From Thermincola carboxydiphila (GTDB lineage: Bacteria > Bacillota > Thermincolia > Thermincolales > UBA2595), in assembly GCA_016841325.1 (NCBI GenBank), contig JAENZJ010000033.1:1-32705 (forward strand): a stretch of DNA of 32,705 nt, in the 5' to 3' direction. Positions 32,502 to 32,705 of this stretch are shown here, piece after piece. A program made the translations under genes and the position numbers. Below the pieces are notes generated by a model, which was given only the letters and a program-made list of their open reading frames with translations, had not been told where the DNA came from and searched no databases. Numbering within the stretch: the first letter of the stretch is position 1; each line of letters starts with the position of its first letter.

Positions 32502-32705
32502 CTAGACCCCAAAGAGCTTGGTATTTTTAATTCCGGTGTTAACAGCAAGCCTGAGCAGCCACCTCGTAAAGGTAACCGCGGTAAACATACTGGCGAGGAT
32601 TCCGATACTCAGCGTAATGGCAAAACCCCTGATGGCTCCGGTACCCAGGAAATACAGAATTGCCGCTGCAATCAGCGTGGTAGTATTGGCATCACAAATG
32701 GTGGT
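32502..32705 (-). CDS. secD: Protein translocase subunit SecD, C-terminal part (partial)
   Basis: The last 67 codons; the gene continues beyond the right edge. The translated end contains [20 protein letters not shown] and then [17 protein letters not shown], the helices 4-5 region of SecD, and closes with KNTKLFGV and TAG at 32502-32504. In SecD the first motif is usually L-D-A-N-x-T-T; here it is C-D-A-N-T-T-T. It is co-transcribed with secF, as is usual. Confidence 0.92.
   Translation of the reverse strand, partial: TTICDANTTTLIAAAILYFLGTGAIRGFAITLSIGILASMFTAVTFTRWLLRLAVNTGIKNTKLFGV

Noticed and set aside
32489-32548. Upstream ATG of secF
   Set aside because: It would place the start inside the secD coding end; the ATG at 32488 has an excellent ribosome site and the normal SecF N-terminus.

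Overview
The window reads as chromosomal DNA of a spore-forming, largely anaerobic Firmicute of class Clostridia, most likely of the Peptococcaceae/Desulfotomaculum type. That placement is inference. It rests on SpoVG and a PdaA-like spore-cortex deacetylase, a T-box leader on hisS-aspS, HemZ, Rrf2/IscR-IscS-IscU next to MnmA, GTG/TTG starts with strong GGAGG ribosome sites, and a gene order close to the Bacillus/Clostridium secDF-recJ-relA-dtd-hisS-aspS-tcdA-rarA-Rrf2-iscS-mnmA backbone. Nearly all genes are on the minus strand, so the backbone is transcribed from high to low coordinates.

From the right end on the minus strand: secD (partial) and secF, then lapA, then a 1242-residue RecJ-HIRAN-RecQ-like helicase fusion, relA/spoT, a membrane acyltransferase and dtd. 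After dtd comes a 103-bp imperfect palindrome, a metallo-beta-lactamase-fold hydrolase, a NUDIX gene on the plus strand and a PdaA-like deacetylase. Between 18.9 and 21.1 kb lies an accessory island: a Crp-family regulator, an unknown 99-residue protein, an MTH865-like protein and a DUF1638 protein. Divergent to crp is a 50-codon secreted protein with one CxxCH haem motif. Two near-identical palindromes sit 32 bp upstream of the -10 boxes of crp and of the MTH865-DUF1638 operon, which looks like a small self-activating regulon.

Further left are a lipoprotein-hemZ operon, a T-box leader with hisS-aspS, a probable 6S RNA, an unexplained 210-nt highly structured RNA, tcdA, a csoR-trxA operon with a consensus promoter and palindromic operator, rarA with a small glutaredoxin, and a GT39-like membrane glycosyltransferase. 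spoVG is on the plus strand behind a promoter that contains a LexA-box-like palindrome and a leader that may mask its ribosome site. Divergent to it is a cysteine-rich MarR regulator with arsM (arsenite methyltransferase). The left end holds iscR-iscS-iscU with paired operators, mnmA, an unknown zinc-ribbon protein, a QueG-like 4Fe-4S protein and the first codons of a probable UroD-family methyltransferase.

The best candidates for undescribed biology are the Crp mini-regulon with its tiny cytochrome-like protein, the structured RNA between 6S RNA and tcdA, the SOS-like leader of spoVG, and the RecJ-HIRAN-helicase fusion. No CRISPR array, tRNA, rRNA, transposase or phage gene was seen.
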